Positions 6,769 through 15,812 of a stretch of 57,542 nucleotides of DNA are shown in pieces. The notes beneath the pieces are model-generated. The model searched no databases, was not told the DNA's origin, and worked only from the letters and a program-made list of their open reading frames with translations. A program made the translations under genes and the position numbers. Within the stretch, counting starts at the first letter, position 1. Each line of letters opens with the position of its first letter. Source of the stretch: Bacteroidales bacterium (GTDB lineage Bacteria; Bacteroidota; Bacteroidia; Bacteroidales; F082); NCBI GenBank assembly GCA_028277395.1, contig JANQGJ010000024.1, forward strand, positions 1-57,542, written 5' to 3'.

Positions 6769-7401
6769 TTACAGTTTTCTTATCAGAAGTAAACCATCAC
6801 GAACCGGTAACATAACCTGTTCAACTTCTTTGTCGTGTTTTACAAACTCGTTAAATTCTATTAATGAGTTTGTTTCAGGATCGTTATTGTTTGTATTGAT
6901 AACTTTTCCACTCCATAATACATTGTCAACAACAATGAATCCTCCCTTTCGTGTGATTTTTTTTACAGATAAATAATAGTCGAGATATTGTTTTTTATCT
7001 GCATCAATAAATACAAGGTCAAATTCAACATTTAATTTGGGGACTTCAATAATAGCATCGCCTAATATTAGTTTAATTTGCTCTTTCTTATCGAATCTGC
7101 TGATATATTGTTGTATTATATCTTCCATTTCAATATTCGACTCAATGGTATATAAACAACCATTCGTAGGTAATCCCATGGCCAGACATATAGCAGAGTA
7201 TCCTGTAAATGTTCCTATTTCAAGTATATTCTTAGGCCGGATCATTTGTGAGATCATTGTAAGAAACCTGCCCTGAACTTTTCCTGACAACATTCTTGGT
7301 AATGTTGTTTTGATATTAGTTTCTCTGTCAAGCGATTTAAGAAGTTCATTTTCCTCGCTTGTATGTTCGTCAATGTATTTTTCGAGCTCTGGTGATATCA
7401 T
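6769..7401 (-). CDS. Class I SAM-dependent O-methyltransferase
   Basis: The 210-residue protein belongs to the catechol/caffeoyl-CoA O-methyltransferase-like family (Methyltransf_3, YrrM type). The SAM-binding motif ILEIGTFTGYSAICLA lies at about 60-75, and LVFIDADKKQYLDYY, with the metal-binding Asp region, at about 128-142. VVDNVLWSGKV is the usual third motif. It methylates a hydroxyl group; the substrate cannot be read from sequence. It lies 15 bases downstream of the M16 peptidase gene on the same strand, and I infer one transcript. Confidence 0.9.
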   Translation of the reverse strand: MISPELEKYIDEHTSEENELLKSLDRETNIKTTLPRMLSGKVQGRFLTMISQMIRPKNILEIGTFTGYSAICLAMGLPTNGCLYTIESNIEMEDIIQQYISRFDKKEQIKLILGDAIIEVPKLNVEFDLVFIDADKKQYLDYYLSVKKITRKGGFIVVDNVLWSGKVINTNNNDPETNSLIEFNEFVKHDKEVEQVMLPVRDGLLLIRKL

Positions 7402-7416
7402 TGTTATTTACTTTTT

Positions 7417-8646
7417 TTATTCCTGAGATGAGTAGATCAGGGTACTGAGTTTGTCCGGATTAAAAATATCATTTGCTACCTCCAAAAGCTTTTCTGAGGA
7501 AATAGCCTCAATGTCTGTTATTATTTCATTTATTGTTTTTACCCTGGGTTTGTTTAAATATACTTTGGCAATACCAAGCATTTCATTAAGAGCCGATTCG
7601 TTTGAAATGGCAAGTTGACCTGTTAGCTGACGTTTTGCCCTGTGCAATTGTATGGTTCCGAGTTTTGTAACCATCAGACTTTTAAGTTCTTTTCTGGTGA
7701 GTTCAATACTTTTGTCAACATATTTGTTATCGGCCCCAATATAAATATTAAAAATACCTGTGTCAGTATATGGCTGGTACATTGATTCAACAGTATATGC
7801 ATAACCATGTTTTTCTCTTATCAACATGCTTAATCTTGAATTAAGAGCAGGGCCACCAAGTAAATTTGTTAACAGCAATAAAGGTAATTTGTTGGGATGA
7901 GTTCTTGGATAAGCTATAGTCCCGGTCATGCAATGTGTTAAGTATGAGTTTTTCTCTTTTACGCTATGAACCGGATTGTAGTTGATAAACGGTTTTCTTA
8001 AATTGTTCTTCCTGGATTTGGGGATCATGCCAAAATGATTTTCAACGAGTTGTAGTAGTTTTGCAAATCTGATATTCCCAACAGATGCAATTACCATCTG
8101 TTCGGTACTGTATTTTGATTTTATAAACCTGAAAATATCTTTTCTTCCAAGAGTTTCAATGTTATCAATGCTGCCAAGTATGTTTCTGCTGAGGGAATGG
8201 TTCCCGAAAATCAATTCTTCAAAGTCATCAAATATCAATTCGTCTGGGCTGTCGTTATACGAATTAATTTCATCAATTATCACATCTTTTTCTTTGTGAA
8301 GCTCTTTCTGCGGGAAAACCGAGTTAAATGCAACATCTGAAAAAAGTTCCAGGCTGTGGTTGTAATAACCGGAGAGAAATGTGGCATAAATACAGGTTTC
8401 TTCTTTTGTTGTGAATGCATTTAATTCACCTCCTACATTTTCAATTCTGCTTAGTACATGATATGCTTTTCGTTTAGTCGTACCTTTGAAGATCAGGTGT
8501 TCAATTAAATGTGCAATACCACTTTCATTTTCATTTTCATCTCTAGAGCCTGTATTGACCATTAATCCGCAGTGTGATATTGTTCCCTTCGTTTCTCTGT
8601 GAATAATCCTGATCCCGTTTTTAAGTGTGTGATATTGATACTCCAC
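7417..8646 (-). CDS. M16 family zinc metallopeptidase
   Basis: The 409-residue protein has the inverted zinc motif HLIEHLIFKGT (HxxEH, about residues 45-49), with the third ligand expected in the following helix EKDVIIDEINSYNDSPDE. This gives an N-terminal catalytic M16 half and a C-terminal inactive-type half (M16_C). There is no signal peptide, so a cytoplasmic role in peptide processing like the YmxG/mitochondrial-processing-peptidase group is likely. The start is GTG (8646-8644), because no in-frame ATG fits and the family N-terminus YHTLKNGIRI begins right there. A promoter element lies at 8690-8697. Confidence 0.92.
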   Translation of the reverse strand: MEYQYHTLKNGIRIIHRETKGTISHCGLMVNTGSRDENENESGIAHLIEHLIFKGTTKRKAYHVLSRIENVGGELNAFTTKEETCIYATFLSGYYNHSLELFSDVAFNSVFPQKELHKEKDVIIDEINSYNDSPDELIFDDFEELIFGNHSLSRNILGSIDNIETLGRKDIFRFIKSKYSTEQMVIASVGNIRFAKLLQLVENHFGMIPKSRKNNLRKPFINYNPVHSVKEKNSYLTHCMTGTIAYPRTHPNKLPLLLLTNLLGGPALNSRLSMLIREKHGYAYTVESMYQPYTDTGIFNIYIGADNKYVDKSIELTRKELKSLMVTKLGTIQLHRAKRQLTGQLAISNESALNEMLGIAKVYLNKPRVKTINEIITDIEAISSEKLLEVANDIFNPDKLSTLIYSSQE

Positions 8647-8689
8647 TATTTCTGTATTTTAGTCTGTATTGTAAACATATTTGTTATTG

Positions 8690-8697
8690 CAAAAGTA
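8690..8697 (-). promoter_or_regulatory. -7 element for the M16 peptidase/O-methyltransferase operon
   Basis: The minus strand reads TACTTTTG, an exact match to TAnnTTTG, about 44 bases before the GTG start. Confidence 0.55.
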
Positions 8698-8791
8698 AGT
8701 AAAGAGGTTAAAAGTTTTTTTTTGGGTTTAAAGTAATCGGGTGCTTTCCGTATTATTGGTGAATTATTCATTATAATTCTTCTAAATGTGT

Positions 8792-8799
8792 TATTTTTG
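8792..8799 (+). promoter_or_regulatory. -7-like element overlapping the potassium channel start
   Basis: TATTTTTG matches TAnnTTTG but lies only 4 bases before the ATG at 8803. If real, the transcript would be leaderless or translation would begin downstream, for example at ATG 8872. Confidence 0.35.
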
Positions 8800-8802
8800 G
8801 GC

Positions 8803-9534
8803 ATGAGCATATTTTCCAAACTTGTAAATATTAAAATATTGTCCACGCGTAAAACCAAACTAAGGCATAGTATGCTGCTTTTTGCCTTAAATTTTACGTT
8901 TGTTTTTGTTATTGGAATAATACCTGATAGTGCGTTGATCAACGAACTGTACAGCATTACTGTATCAGGTATTTTTTTTGCTGCAGTTATAAGTATTTCC
9001 GACAGGCATATACGGTATTTGTATTTTGCTGTTATTTTAACAGTGTTTACATGGTTATCAACCTATTTAAAGCTGGATTTAATATTACATACAACATCGA
9101 TAATTACAATTGTATTCTTTGTTTATATAATTGTGATCTCTGTTATACGGATATCACGAAGTAAAGAAGTAGGCAGTCTTGAATTTTTAAGGTCTGTTAA
9201 TATATATTTTCTTATTGGAATAGTTGGGGCAATTGTATTTCGTGCTCTTTATGAAATCGATCCTGACAGTATAAATATTACCAATAATAATGTATTGGCA
9301 TCAACCGATCTGGTATATTTTAGTTTTGAAACCATTACAACCCTGGGTTATGGTGATATTACACCAAATTCACCCTTTACTAAAAATGTAGCTGTATTTT
9401 TAAGCTTTGTCGGTCAGCTTTATTTAACTATGATTATAGCTTTATTAATAGGCAAGTATCTTAAGGATGCGCAAATTGCAGAAAACAGAACCTATGATGA
9501 ACAGAAATCAAAAGGCTCTACAAATCCCGGATAA
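8803..9534 (+). CDS. Voltage-gated-like potassium channel
   Basis: This integral membrane protein of 243 residues has about six hydrophobic segments: four in the first half, then the pore unit TM (about 133-149), pore helix with selectivity filter TTLGYGDITP (about 179-188) and last TM (about 198-218). TLGYGD is a K+ filter. It lacks the Arg-rich S4 voltage sensor and any cytoplasmic RCK domain, so gating is unclear. ATG 8788 is also possible; I prefer 8803 (MSIFSKL), but the overlapping promoter motif leaves the start uncertain. It converges on the next gene with 12 bases between stops. Confidence 0.85.
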   Translation: MSIFSKLVNIKILSTRKTKLRHSMLLFALNFTFVFVIGIIPDSALINELYSITVSGIFFAAVISISDRHIRYLYFAVILTVFTWLSTYLKLDLILHTTSIITIVFFVYIIVISVIRISRSKEVGSLEFLRSVNIYFLIGIVGAIVFRALYEIDPDSINITNNNVLASTDLVYFSFETITTLGYGDITPNSPFTKNVAVFLSFVGQLYLTMIIALLIGKYLKDAQIAENRTYDEQKSKGSTNPG

Positions 9535-9546
9535 CAATTAACAACA

Positions 9547-10236
9547 TTAATGATTACTCCTGTCATCCATTTTTATTGAAACGGATTTAACAACAAAAGT
9601 TGTCCCGATAATTACGAATCCGACAGCGTCAAAAATTAGTAAACGAATGTCGGATGTGATGAATCCGAAGTAAAACAGTCCGTGGAAAAATGTGGCTACG
9701 AAAAGTCCTGTGGACAAATCGATAAATGTATTCTTTCTGGTTTTGGCCAACCCAATGAAAAACCCCATCGTAATGGCAAAAATTATGTTAGCAACCGGAT
9801 ATGTGAACAAAAATAAGGTTAAATGATTTAGATTATCCATTGGCCCCAGTTGTCCAAATGCAAAAAGAACAGTTGCTATAGTTGAAAACCCAAGGCTTAT
9901 AAAAACTGAATAAATCAAACCTTCAAGTGGTCCGCTGAAAGTCTTTAGCTTATAAAACACAAACTTCAACGGTAGAAACTTCCCAAACTCTGAGCTAAAT
10001 GCAATCACAATAAAAACAAAGAAAGCCATTCTTCGCATATTATTATAATTGCCTCCCCACCGCAAGTCTATCAGGTAGTTTGCTATATATACAAATACAA
10101 CACTTAACATACCTAACAAAATTGCATTTCGAATGTTAACATAACTTTTAATGGAAAATTTGAATCTTAAATAGATTATTGTAGCGATAATTAGTATGGG
10201 GGAAACAACAAACGACAAATAGTTTATTAAACTCAT
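9547..10236 (-). CDS. PrsW-like polytopic membrane protein, degenerate protease motifs
   Basis: The 229-residue protein is almost wholly hydrophobic, with about seven membrane helices. Its layout recalls PrsW/CPBP-type intramembrane metalloproteases: SEFGKF (E83, K86) stands where EExxK is expected, GPLEGLIYSVFISLGF (E105) where the second motif lies, and FFHGLFYF (H185) where the third lies. The first motif has Ser for the leading Glu, so activity is uncertain. PrsW enzymes cleave anti-sigma factors, but no anti-sigma gene is adjacent. It could instead be an inactive relative or an unrelated membrane protein. A promoter element is at 10266-10273. Confidence 0.6.
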   Translation of the reverse strand: MSLINYLSFVVSPILIIATIIYLRFKFSIKSYVNIRNAILLGMLSVVFVYIANYLIDLRWGGNYNNMRRMAFFVFIVIAFSSEFGKFLPLKFVFYKLKTFSGPLEGLIYSVFISLGFSTIATVLFAFGQLGPMDNLNHLTLFLFTYPVANIIFAITMGFFIGLAKTRKNTFIDLSTGLFVATFFHGLFYFGFITSDIRLLIFDAVGFVIIGTTFVVKSVSIKMDDRSNH

Positions 10237-10265
10237 GATTGGATATGGTTTAAGTAAATTTTTAT

Positions 10266-10273
10266 CAAATATA
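10266..10273 (-). promoter_or_regulatory. -7 element for the PrsW-like gene
   Basis: The minus strand reads TATATTTG, matching TAnnTTTG, about 30 bases upstream of the ATG at 10236. Confidence 0.45.
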
Positions 10274-10327
10274 ATAATTGTTTGTAATTTAGTCGAATAT
10301 TTTAGTGATAATTACATAAACTTAATA

Positions 10328-10600
10328 ATGATGGCAGGGGTTACAATAAAGAAACTGACTGATAGCGAGAAACGGGATCTTGAAATTGAAACATGGCCAA
10401 TTTGGGAAAAAGAGGTTTCCAGATTTGACTGGACTTATTCAGATACAGAACACTGTTATATTATAAATGGTGAGTTTGTTGTTGAAACCAGCGAAGGAAA
10501 CTTTGAAATAGGACCAGGTGATTTCGTTACATTTGATAAGGGGCTGGAATGTGTCTGGGATATCAAAGTACCGGTAAAGAAATACTATAATTTTTCATGA
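10328..10600 (+). CDS. Small cupin-domain protein
   Basis: The product is about 90 residues when begun at MMAGVTIKK. It matches the cupin_3 (DUF861) single-domain beta-barrel: CYIINGEFVVETSEG, then IGPGDFVTFDKGLECVW, where GDFVTF is the second cupin motif. Metal ligands are poorly kept, so enzymatic activity is doubtful. I rejected the longer frame from 10235 because its first 31 residues have no cupin similarity and overlap the divergent gene start. Its stop overlaps the start of rsgA by 4 bases (ATGA), so the two are translationally coupled. Confidence 0.8.
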   Translation: MMAGVTIKKLTDSEKRDLEIETWPIWEKEVSRFDWTYSDTEHCYIINGEFVVETSEGNFEIGPGDFVTFDKGLECVWDIKVPVKKYYNFS

Positions 10601-11517
10601 TCAAAACTCGTGAAGGCAGGGTTCTCAAATCCACTGGAAGTTGGTACACGGTTTTAGATGATACCGGTTATAGTTTTGATTGCAGATTAAAAGGTTTATT
10701 CAGATCAAAAGGTATTAGGAATACTAATCCTATTGCTGTTGGCGATATTGTAGATTTCAGTATTATTGAAAATGACGGAACGGGAGTTATCTCTGCAATC
10801 CACCCGCGAAGTAATTATATAGTTAGAAAAGCAACAAAGCTGTCAAAAGCAACACATATTATAGCAGCAAACATTGACCAGGTTGTTATAATTGTATCGT
10901 TAAAGCAACCCAGGACATCAACCGGATTCATTGACAGATTATTAACAACAGCTGAAGCATATCATATACGGGCAGTTGTTGTTATAAATAAATGCGATTT
11001 GTACGACGATAAAGTAAATAATACTTTGAATTTAATTAGTGATGCATACATACAAGCCGGATACCTGGTTCTCAAAACATCAGTTGTTGAACAAACCGGT
11101 CTGTCTGAGTTTAAGTCTTTGTTAAAGAATAAAATAACATTATTATCAGGACATTCGGGTGTTGGTAAGTCGGCACTCATTAATACTGCCGACCCAGAGC
11201 TAAATATTAAAACCGGGGAAATATCGGAATATCATGGTAAAGGTACTCATACCACAACTTTTGCTAATATGTTTCAGCTTCAGTTTGGTGGTTTTGTAAT
11301 AGATACACCTGGTATTAAAGAGTTCGGACTTGTTGAATTTAATAAAGTTGAGCTGGGACAGCGATTTCCTGAAATAAGAAAATATATGCATGATTGCCGG
11401 TTTAATAATTGCAAACATACTAATGAACCAGGATGTGCTGTAAAGGAGGCTTTAAATAATGGAGTTATAGCCAGGTTTCGATATGAGAATTACTTAAATA
11501 TGCTGGAATCATTATAA
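10597..11517 (+). CDS. rsgA: Ribosome small-subunit-dependent GTPase A
   Basis: The 306-residue circularly permuted GTPase assists late 30S maturation. It has an N-terminal OB fold (about 1-75), then G4 NKCD (131-134), G1 GHSGVGKS (185-192), the G2 loop and G3 DTPG (236-239), the order typical of the family. The C-terminal zinc finger ligands are visible (C267, C272, H274, C280). It overlaps the cupin gene by 4 bases and is followed 16 bases later by the CBS-domain gene. Length and motifs are complete, so it should be functional. Confidence 0.96.
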   Translation: MIKTREGRVLKSTGSWYTVLDDTGYSFDCRLKGLFRSKGIRNTNPIAVGDIVDFSIIENDGTGVISAIHPRSNYIVRKATKLSKATHIIAANIDQVVIIVSLKQPRTSTGFIDRLLTTAEAYHIRAVVVINKCDLYDDKVNNTLNLISDAYIQAGYLVLKTSVVEQTGLSEFKSLLKNKITLLSGHSGVGKSALINTADPELNIKTGEISEYHGKGTHTTTFANMFQLQFGGFVIDTPGIKEFGLVEFNKVELGQRFPEIRKYMHDCRFNNCKHTNEPGCAVKEALNNGVIARFRYENYLNMLESL

Positions 11518-11533
11518 TAAAAGAACATAGAAA

Positions 11534-12196
11534 ATGATCGCATCAAAATTGATAAAAGAAGATATTATTCCTCTTGGACCTAATGATACAATTGGAGAGG
11601 CACTTTCCAGAATGAATGACTATAAAACTGCTCACTTTCCGGTTGCTGATAATGGTAAATTTATAGGGGTTATTTCCGAAGGTGACATTTTTGACCTGGA
11701 GAATACAGATGTTACTTTAAAAAAAGAATTTCTGCATTTCGACAACTATTATGTGTTACATGATCAATATGTATTTGACGTTCTTAAACTTGCAGGTGAT
11801 CAAAAGCTTACCCTTATTCCGGTAATTGACAGAGGTGGTCAGTATATCGGGTCAATTACAGAAAGGGATTTAATATGCTTTTTTGCAGCCAGTATGTCTG
11901 TGGATTTTCCTGGTGGTGTTGTAGTTCTTGAAGTTAGTGTTAATGACTATAGCTTAACAGAGATTGCTAATATTGTAGAAACAAACGATGCTAAAATTCT
12001 TAGCTCCTACATTGTTTCAAAAGTTAATTCCACAAAACTTGAGGTAATTATAAAGGTAAGCCGGCTGGATCTGGGCTCAATTTTACAAACCTTTGAAAGA
12101 TATGGTTATCGAATAATTGCTTCGTTTCAGGAAAGTGTGGATTATGACGAGTTAAAGGACAATTATGATTCACTGATTAATTATTTAAACATTTAG
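11534..12196 (+). CDS. CBS-domain pair protein
   Basis: The 220-residue protein has two N-terminal CBS motifs: about 8-55 (DTIGEALSRMNDYKTAHFPVADNGKFIGVISEGDI) in two blocks, and about 70-120 ending GGQYIGSITERDLI. The last third (ALSMSVDFP-like start, then a beta-alpha-beta region) resembles the ACT-like tail often joined to CBS pairs. It probably senses an adenine nucleotide and has no catalytic domain. In Bacteroidota a CBS gene commonly precedes nadK; here one outer-membrane-protein gene intervenes. The target is unknown. Confidence 0.85.
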   Translation: MIASKLIKEDIIPLGPNDTIGEALSRMNDYKTAHFPVADNGKFIGVISEGDIFDLENTDVTLKKEFLHFDNYYVLHDQYVFDVLKLAGDQKLTLIPVIDRGGQYIGSITERDLICFFAASMSVDFPGGVVVLEVSVNDYSLTEIANIVETNDAKILSSYIVSKVNSTKLEVIIKVSRLDLGSILQTFERYGYRIIASFQESVDYDELKDNYDSLINYLNI

Positions 12197-12199
12197 GAC

Positions 12200-13618
12200 T
12201 TGATTTCATTCCGTTACTTTTCATTGATGTTGATTCTGCTTTCTGCTGTGAGTAATTTATTGGCAGATCAAACGATCATTGTTAATAATGAAAAGGATTC
12301 GATTCTTACCATCAGGTCAATTAAACTTTCAGGAAACAAGATTACAAAAGACCGGATAATAATTCGTGAACTGGAATTCAGTATAAATGACAGCCTTTCA
12401 ACAGTTAAATTGGATAGTCTGATTGTAAAAAGTCAGCAAAACCTAATGAACAGGTCATTATTTAATTTTGTTACCATTTCGAAAAAAGTTGATGAAAATA
12501 ACTGTTACATCGATGTATCTGTTATCGAAAGGTGGTATATATGGCCTATTCCCATACTGCAGTTTGCTGACAGGAATATAAACGCATGGTGGGAAAAGCG
12601 TGATTTTAGCAGGGTAAATTATGGAATAGACCTGAGAGTTGAAAACTTCAGGGGGCTAATGGAAAGACTCAACATTATCCTTCAGTTTGGATATGATGTT
12701 AAACTTGGCTTTAAGTGGAGCATTCCCTATCTTACAAAAAATCAGGTTTTTGGAATGGGACTTGACGGAGGATTACAGTTAAACCATGTTATGGCTTATG
12801 AGACTGTGGATAATAAAGAGCAGTTTTATACATCCATGGATGGCTATGCTCAGAAAAACTACTTTGGAAGAGTAAGTTTTACATTCCGTCCCAAGTACAA
12901 TTATCTACATAGTTTTAGTGTCGATTTCGACCAGTTTAATTTTAAAGATACAATACTTGAGTTAAACCCTGAATTTGCTTCAGGTGAATCCAGATACAAT
13001 TATTTTACTCTAAGTTATTCATTCAAACTTGATCGAAGGGATTACAAACCTTACCCACTAAAGGGTTACTATTTTGATGTTGGGGTTTCTAAAGTAGGAC
13101 TGGGATTGTTCGAAAATGAAATAAACAACCTGATAATTAGTTCAAATTTTGATCAATACTTCAACCTGATAAACAGGTGGTATTTTGCCTACAATGTTGG
13201 TGGTCAGATATCTGATGATAAGAACAGAATGCCATATTTTATTCAGTCAGGTTTAGGCTACTATCCGAATACAATTCGCGGGTATGAGCTATATGTTGTT
13301 GATGGCCAGCAGATAGCGTTATTTAAATCTAATGTTAAATTTGAATTGATACCACAAAAAACTTTCAATATCAGCTGGATTAGATCGAAAAAGTTCAGTG
13401 AAGTTTTTTTTGCAATGTATGCTAACCTGTTTTTTGATATGGCATATGTATCTGATATATACACCTCGGATGTTAATCCTCTTTCTAATCAATTGTTATG
13501 GGGTACAGGTATCGGGCTTGACCTGGTTTCATATTATGATATTGTTTTACGACTTGAATTCTCTGTAAACAAACAAAAAGAAAGAGGCTTTTTTGTAAGT
13601 TTTATGGCTCCGATTTAA
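12200..13618 (+). CDS. Omp85-family outer-membrane protein with one POTRA domain
   Basis: The 472-residue product starts with a signal peptide (SFRYFSLMLILLSAVSNLLA, cleavage near 24). One POTRA-like domain follows at about 30-115 (IRSIKLSGNKITKDRIIIREL opens it), and the rest is a beta-barrel ending in aromatic, amphipathic strands. It resembles short BamA/TamA relatives. The start is TTG at 12200, directly after the CBS gene (3 bases between). ATG 12227 is the only other early choice and would remove the charged n-region of the signal. A role in outer-membrane insertion or secretion is inferred from fold only. Confidence 0.8.
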   Translation: MISFRYFSLMLILLSAVSNLLADQTIIVNNEKDSILTIRSIKLSGNKITKDRIIIRELEFSINDSLSTVKLDSLIVKSQQNLMNRSLFNFVTISKKVDENNCYIDVSVIERWYIWPIPILQFADRNINAWWEKRDFSRVNYGIDLRVENFRGLMERLNIILQFGYDVKLGFKWSIPYLTKNQVFGMGLDGGLQLNHVMAYETVDNKEQFYTSMDGYAQKNYFGRVSFTFRPKYNYLHSFSVDFDQFNFKDTILELNPEFASGESRYNYFTLSYSFKLDRRDYKPYPLKGYYFDVGVSKVGLGLFENEINNLIISSNFDQYFNLINRWYFAYNVGGQISDDKNRMPYFIQSGLGYYPNTIRGYELYVVDGQQIALFKSNVKFELIPQKTFNISWIRSKKFSEVFFAMYANLFFDMAYVSDIYTSDVNPLSNQLLWGTGIGLDLVSYYDIVLRLEFSVNKQKERGFFVSFMAPI

Positions 13619-13969
13619 CATTATCAATCAATTAGTGAAATCATTGATTATTTGTTGATTGAATAGTCTGGTAATGTTGAATTTATTAAAGTTGGCTTCC
13701 TGTTTTTGTGTAAATTGATAAAAGTACCTGCTAGTTAAAAAAAGTTAATTGGAATTCGGATATATTGCTGTTTCATAAAGATATTCCTCAATTTCATCAA
13801 TCTGTAAATGACATATACACAGTACTTTAAGCATGTTTGCAGAATTCTGAAAAAGAAATTTAAGTCACGGTGTTTTTTTATTGTGCATTTTATAAGAAAA
13901 GTTAAACGTAAGAAATCAAACAAATAATTAGGGTTTTTAGGTTACATTTGCCGGAAAAATTGCAGTCTT
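13619..13969. other. Intergenic region before nadK
   Basis: This 351-base AT-rich gap contains a weak inverted repeat near 13627-13649 (AATCAAT/ATTGATT) and the nadK promoter element at 13943-13950. I see no convincing gene; a short opposite-strand frame at 13735-13923 has no family features. Confidence 0.5.
13943..13950 (+). promoter_or_regulatory. -7 element for nadK
   Basis: TACATTTG matches TAnnTTTG and lies 19 bases before the nadK ATG, giving a short leader. Confidence 0.5.
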
Positions 13970-14848
13970 ATGAAGGTGGCGTTGTTTGGCAAAGTTTATG
14001 CTGATAATCAAAAAGGGTATTTACAGTTGATAATTGATGAGTTAACCAAAAGGAGCTCAGATATATGTATTTACGAGCCATATTATAATGCTATTGCCGG
14101 AAAAATTGAACTTGGTAACAATGTTACCTTTTTTAATACAAACAAAGACATAAAGAATAATGTAGATGTATTATTCTCAGTAGGAGGAGATGGTACAATA
14201 CTGGACACTGTTCCATTGGTGAGAAATTCCGGAATACCTATTCTGGGAATAAACCTTGGCAGGCTTGGATTTCTTTCAAGCGTTTCAAAATTTGAAATTC
14301 TTGATGCAATAAACAGCTTTTTTAATGGGAATTATTACATAGACAAGAGAGCACTGCTACAACTTAAGGAACCTAAAAGATTGTTTGGTGATATTAATTA
14401 TGCCCTGAACGATTTGACCATTTACAGGAATAATGCCACAGCATTAATAGTTGTTCATGTGTTTGTTGATGATAAATTTTTAAATTCATACTGGGGTGAT
14501 GGATTAATTGTATCTACTCCAACCGGATCAACAGCTTATTCATTAAGTGTTGGCGGGCCTATTGTTACACCAGGGTCAAAAAACTTTATAATTGCTCCCA
14601 TTGCTTCACATAACCTGACAGTCCGTCCTATTATTTTACAGGACTCAAGTGTTATTAAGATAAAAATTGAGGGGAGAGAAGACAAATATCTGATGACAAT
14701 GGATTCAAGACATTCGGCAATTAATAAAGATGATGAAATAATAGTTAAGAGGTGCAATTTTAATGTTAATTTAATCCAAATGGATAATAAAAACTTTTAC
14801 TCAACAATAAGGGATAAATTGCATTGGGGTGTTGATTTCAGAAATTAG
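13970..14848 (+). CDS. nadK: NAD kinase
   Basis: The 292-residue protein phosphorylates NAD to NADP. GGDGT (72-76) is the ATP/NAD-binding signature, followed by INLGRLGFLSS (about 94-104), ALNDLTIYR, and the TPTGSTAYSLSVGGPI loop (about 183-198). All catalytic motifs are intact and length is typical. It has its own promoter just upstream, so it is not dependent on the CBS/Omp85 transcript, although it shares their direction. porG follows after about 150 bases. Confidence 0.96.
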   Translation: MKVALFGKVYADNQKGYLQLIIDELTKRSSDICIYEPYYNAIAGKIELGNNVTFFNTNKDIKNNVDVLFSVGGDGTILDTVPLVRNSGIPILGINLGRLGFLSSVSKFEILDAINSFFNGNYYIDKRALLQLKEPKRLFGDINYALNDLTIYRNNATALIVVHVFVDDKFLNSYWGDGLIVSTPTGSTAYSLSVGGPIVTPGSKNFIIAPIASHNLTVRPIILQDSSVIKIKIEGREDKYLMTMDSRHSAINKDDEIIVKRCNFNVNLIQMDNKNFYSTIRDKLHWGVDFRN

Positions 14849-14938
14849 AAAGTTTTGAATAATATTTAGTGAAATAATTAGTTTGTTATGTGTTGATTTA
14901 TACCATATAATACATGTTACACATAACTAAAAAAGTAA

Positions 14939-14946
14939 TATTTTTG
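14939..14946 (+). promoter_or_regulatory. -7 element for the porG-uppS-bamA operon
   Basis: TATTTTTG matches TAnnTTTG. Transcription from about 14953 excludes the upstream ATG at 14914 as the porG start. Confidence 0.5.
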
Positions 14947-15000
14947 CCGTTCGAAAAAAAAATGACAGAGCATAATTTAAAATACAGGTTTAGAGGAACT

Positions 15001-15798
15001 ATGCGGCAATTAATTGTTTTGGTTTTCATTACCGGAATTGCGATGAATTTGAATTCTCAAACACTTGAGCTGGGAGGATTTATTGGGACATCATATTACC
15101 TTGGGGAATTAAATCCTGGTTTACCTTATAATCAAACACAACTTGCTTATGGTGCATTAGCACGTTACAATCTAAATGAAAGATGGGCGATTAAGATGTC
15201 TTACTATAAAGGAAAAGTGAAAGGAAGCGATGAAACCGGTGGATGGGTGGAAGGACGTGATCTGAACTTTAAATCTGTTATTAATGATATATCCTTAGTA
15301 GCAGAGTTTAATTTCTGGAAGTATTTTACGGGGAGCAAAAAAAATTATTTTACTCCGTTTCTTTTTGGAGGTGTATCATTTTTTACTTTCGAACCTCAGT
15401 CATTTGGAGGCACAGCTTTACAGCCCATTGGTACTGAAGGACAAAATATTGGTTTTGCCGGAAGGAGTCCTTATGATCAGTATAGTTTTGCATTTCCTTT
15501 TGGATTTGGATTTAAATATAGTCTCTCTGAGAGACTGGGAATTACTTTTGAGTGGGGAATGAGGAAAACATTTACTGATTATATTGACGATATTAGTACA
15601 ACATATTATTTACAGGGATCTGGTATCGACCCAAGTGATCCCGGACAAATTCTCAGCGATCCTACTATGAATCATGATGCTTACATGCAAAGAGGAGATA
15701 GTAAAACGAACGACTGGTACAATTACACAGGAGTAACCATTACATATAAATTTGACTTACGAAGTAATAAAAGATGTAATAACGTAAGTTGGAAATAA
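15001..15798 (+). CDS. porG: PorG/DUF6089 outer-membrane beta-barrel protein (type IX secretion)
   Basis: The product has a signal peptide (MRQLIVLVFITGIAMNLNSQ) and an eight-stranded-barrel-like body with LELGGFIGTSYYLGELNP at the mature N-terminus and GVTITYKFDL near the C-terminus, as in the DUF6089/PorG family. PorG is a type IX secretion component that interacts with the PorK/N ring at the outer membrane. I placed the start at ATG 15001 because the signal peptide begins there; ATG 14962 is possible and ATG 14914 is upstream of the promoter. It heads an operon with uppS and bamA, a common order in this phylum. Confidence 0.85.
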   Translation: MRQLIVLVFITGIAMNLNSQTLELGGFIGTSYYLGELNPGLPYNQTQLAYGALARYNLNERWAIKMSYYKGKVKGSDETGGWVEGRDLNFKSVINDISLVAEFNFWKYFTGSKKNYFTPFLFGGVSFFTFEPQSFGGTALQPIGTEGQNIGFAGRSPYDQYSFAFPFGFGFKYSLSERLGITFEWGMRKTFTDYIDDISTTYYLQGSGIDPSDPGQILSDPTMNHDAYMQRGDSKTNDWYNYTGVTITYKFDLRSNKRCNNVSWK

Positions 15799-15812
15799 TA
15801 TTTCTGTCTTTA

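Noticed and set aside
8646..8957. A 103-codon minus-strand frame upstream of the M16 gene
   Set aside because: It overlaps the potassium channel coding region and has no family features; the M16 promoter element lies within it.
13735..13923. A 62-codon minus-strand frame before nadK
   Set aside because: Phe/Lys-rich with no start context, and it would run against the nadK transcription unit. Probably chance.
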